Shown here in pieces: positions 24,561 to 25,254 of a stretch of DNA of 25,254 bases. Source of the stretch: Bacteroidota bacterium (GTDB lineage Bacteria > Bacteroidota > Ignavibacteria > UBA10030 > UBA8401); NCBI GenBank assembly GCA_023229405.1, contig JALNZH010000017.1, positions 1-25,254 on the forward strand, given 5' to 3'. Within the stretch, counting starts at the first letter, position 1; each line of letters opens with the position of its first letter. Made by a program: the position numbers and the translations under genes. The notes below the pieces were generated by a model that saw only the letters and a list, made by a program, of their open reading frames with translations, made no database searches and was not told where the DNA came from.

Positions 24561-24595
24561 AAAAATGACGAAAAACAACCTCTGATCCAGAGGTT
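24561..24595 (-). terminator. Attenuator terminator hairpin upstream of ilvB
   Basis: On the minus strand AACCTCTG (24595-24588) and CAGAGGTT (24584-24577) form a perfect 8-bp stem with a GAT loop. The T-rich tract (GTTTTTCGTC, then ATTTTT) follows at once. It sits between the leader ORF and ilvB, so termination here would switch off the operon. Its 5' arm is also the target of the antiterminator. Confidence 0.85.
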
Positions 24596-24719
24596 ACGCC
24601 CTGATATTATTTCTCACGTGTTTCGTGTAAATTGGAATGTGAAATGTCTTGTTGGGAGTAACCTCTGCGAATTCTTAGCCAATAATCGTTAGGCGTAGAA
24701 TCGCAAACGTAATTCCCAA
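24577..24719 (-). promoter_or_regulatory. ilv transcription attenuator: segments 1-4 with competing hairpins
   Basis: Four RNA segments can be read directly from the minus strand. Segment 4 and the 5' part of segment 3 form the terminator. Segment 2, CAGAGGTTAC at 24667-24658, is the exact complement of segment 3, GTAACCTCTG at 24597-24588 (10 bp), and after one mismatch CCC/GGG adds three more pairs: the antiterminator. Segment 1 (24719-24698, inside the leader ORF) pairs with segment 2 over about 20 positions with mismatches and one bulge, starting TTGGGA/TCCCAA. Expected logic: a ribosome stalled on Ile/Leu codons covers segment 1, freeing 2 to pair with 3, and the operon is transcribed; a ribosome reaching the stop 7 nt before segment 2 covers it, so 3:4 forms and transcription ends. 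Confidence 0.85.
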
Positions 24720-24824
24720 AAGAATAATAATGCCGCTCAATGGAAGGAGAGCCACAGGTACAGCGATAGTACGGACGCGCGAGCGTTTCGAATTGATCAC
24801 TGTATGTTTGTTGTATGCGGACAT
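24675..24824 (-). CDS. ilv operon leader peptide (49 residues, Ile/Leu/Val-rich)
   Basis: The ORF starts at ATG 24824 and stops at TAA 24675-24677. It begins MSAYNKHTVINSKRSRVRT. From residue 20 on, 17 of 29 residues are Ile, Leu or Val, with the run GIIILLGI at residues 31-38 and ILRLTII at residues 42-48; over the whole peptide the count is 20 of 49. The codons include ATT ATT ATT CTT TTG and two CTA. This is the signature of a branched-chain amino-acid leader peptide whose stalling controls the attenuator just downstream. There is little Shine-Dalgarno (AAAAGA just before the ATG). Alternative: a small membrane peptide with one hydrophobic helix. Both are possible, but the overlap with the attenuator segments makes the leader role the stronger reading. 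Confidence 0.83.
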   Translation of the reverse strand: MSAYNKHTVINSKRSRVRTIAVPVALLPLSGIIILLGITFAILRLTIIG

Positions 24825-24869
24825 TCTTTTGATGGTTTCGTTTAGAGTGCAACTGGGTTACACATATAT

Positions 24870-24897
24870 AAGATAAAACTATTCGTTCCGTAGTCAA
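24870..24897 (-). promoter_or_regulatory. Putative ilv operon promoter
   Basis: The minus strand has TTGACT at 24897-24892 and TATCTT at 24875-24870, 16 bp apart: a good -35 and a fair -10. Read as a Bacteroidetes promoter the same bases give TTG, 19 bp, then TATCTTAT, a partial TAnnTTTG match. A start near 24865 would give about 40 nt before the leader ATG and a leader RNA of about 290 nt to the terminator. Confidence 0.5.
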
Positions 24898-24909
24898 GAA
24901 ATATTTTCG

Positions 24910-24917
24910 TATCTTTA
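24910..24917 (+). promoter_or_regulatory. Possible mnmE promoter box
   Basis: TATCTTTA lies 17 bp before the mnmE ATG and partly matches the TAnnTTTG -7 box. No clear partner box is seen. The region is only about 110 bp and shared with the divergent ilv promoter. Weak. Confidence 0.25.
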
Positions 24918-24934
24918 AAAAATTTAACTTTTTT

Positions 24935-25254
24935 ATGCAGATCACCTTACACACACACGATACAATTGCCGCCATCGCAACGCCCGTTGGCATTGGCGGT
25001 ATATCCGTTATAAGAATCAGCGGAACAACAGCGTTTGCTGTCAGTGATGCGCTTTTCTTCGGATCCACTTCTGCGAGAGATGCTGTTTCCCATACGATTC
25101 ACTATGGAACCATCATCGATCCGGTTTCACGCGAAACGGTGGATTCTGTATTACTATCCGTATTTCGGAACCCGAATTCTTTTACCGGTGATGATGTTGT
25201 AGAGATCAGTTCGCATGGAGGATATTTTGTTTCACAGCGGATACTCACTCTTCT
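24935..25254 (+). CDS. mnmE: tRNA modification GTPase MnmE, N-terminal part (runs off the window)
   Basis: The frame is open from ATG 24935 to the window edge, giving 106 residues. The N-terminus DTIAAIATPVGIGGISVIR and the later NSFTGDDVVEISSHGGY are diagnostic of MnmE (TrmE), which with MnmG installs the cmnm5 group at U34 of certain tRNAs. Only the N-terminal, formyl-tetrahydrofolate-binding domain is visible; the helical and GTPase domains lie beyond the edge. It is divergent from the ilv operon, with about 110 bp between the two start codons of mnmE and the leader peptide. A short leader would follow from the putative promoter box. Confidence 0.93.
   Translation, partial: MQITLHTHDTIAAIATPVGIGGISVIRISGTTAFAVSDALFFGSTSARDAVSHTIHYGTIIDPVSRETVDSVLLSVFRNPNSFTGDDVVEISSHGGYFVSQRILTL

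Noticed and set aside
24545..24934. T-box riboswitch upstream of ilvB
   Set aside because: No T-box consensus (TGGNACC core) and no specifier-loop architecture were seen; the leader ORF and competing hairpins fit ribosome-mediated attenuation instead.
24607..25068. 153-codon minus-strand reading frame across the ilv leader region
   Set aside because: It runs through the promoter, the start of mnmE and the attenuator in a different frame from the leader peptide, and its translation has no family motif. The 49-residue leader ORF in another frame explains the region better.
1..25254. tRNA, rRNA, CRISPR arrays, insertion sequences or phage genes
   Set aside because: None could be supported by reading both strands; every long stretch is accounted for by metabolic genes or short intergenic elements.

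Overview
This window is an almost single-stranded amino-acid biosynthesis locus. From about 24.87 kb down to 0.94 kb everything is transcribed leftward (minus strand): an ilv attenuator with leader peptide, then ilvB, ilvN, gltB, gltD, a secreted DUF2141 protein, ilvC, cimA, a DAHP synthase, leuA, leuC, panD, (terminator), leuD, proC, leuB, an aspartate kinase, a small Rof-like protein, thrC, thrB and an FMN-binding split-barrel protein. Two plus-strand genes flank it: a secreted sulfurtransferase at the left end and the start of mnmE at the right edge, divergent from the ilv promoter.

Organism: intermediate GC, a DUF2141 lipocalin-sized secreted protein, a Rof-like protein, a TAnnTTTG-type promoter box before panD, and a mix of clear and absent Shine-Dalgarno sequences all point to the Bacteroidota/Ignavibacteria/Chlorobi (FCB) group, probably an Ignavibacteria-like lineage rather than a classical Bacteroides. 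This is inference from protein flavour, not a phylogeny.

How the genes work together: CimA makes citramalate from pyruvate and acetyl-CoA, LeuCD/LeuB can carry this to 2-ketobutyrate, and IlvBN plus IlvC begin the valine and isoleucine branches. LeuA, LeuCD and LeuB make the leucine precursor. GltBD supplies the glutamate used by the final transaminase. The left part holds aspartate-family steps (aspartate kinase, threonine synthase, homoserine kinase), proline (ProC) and the aspartate decarboxylase PanD, whose product joins a 2-ketoisovalerate-derived unit in pantothenate. Not in the window: ilvD, ilvE, asd, homoserine dehydrogenase, panB and panC.

Most notable: the 390-bp gap between ilvB and mnmE is not empty. 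It encodes a 49-residue peptide with 20 Ile/Leu/Val residues, followed by a perfectly competing antiterminator and intrinsic terminator, i.e. a complete translation-coupled transcription attenuator for the operon. Second-tier observations are a perfect inverted repeat over the panD promoter, a Rho-antiterminator-like gene between lysC and thrC, a 15-bp inverted repeat at the ilvC/cimA junction, a terminator that separates leuC-panD from leuD, and several degenerate intergenic repeat elements.
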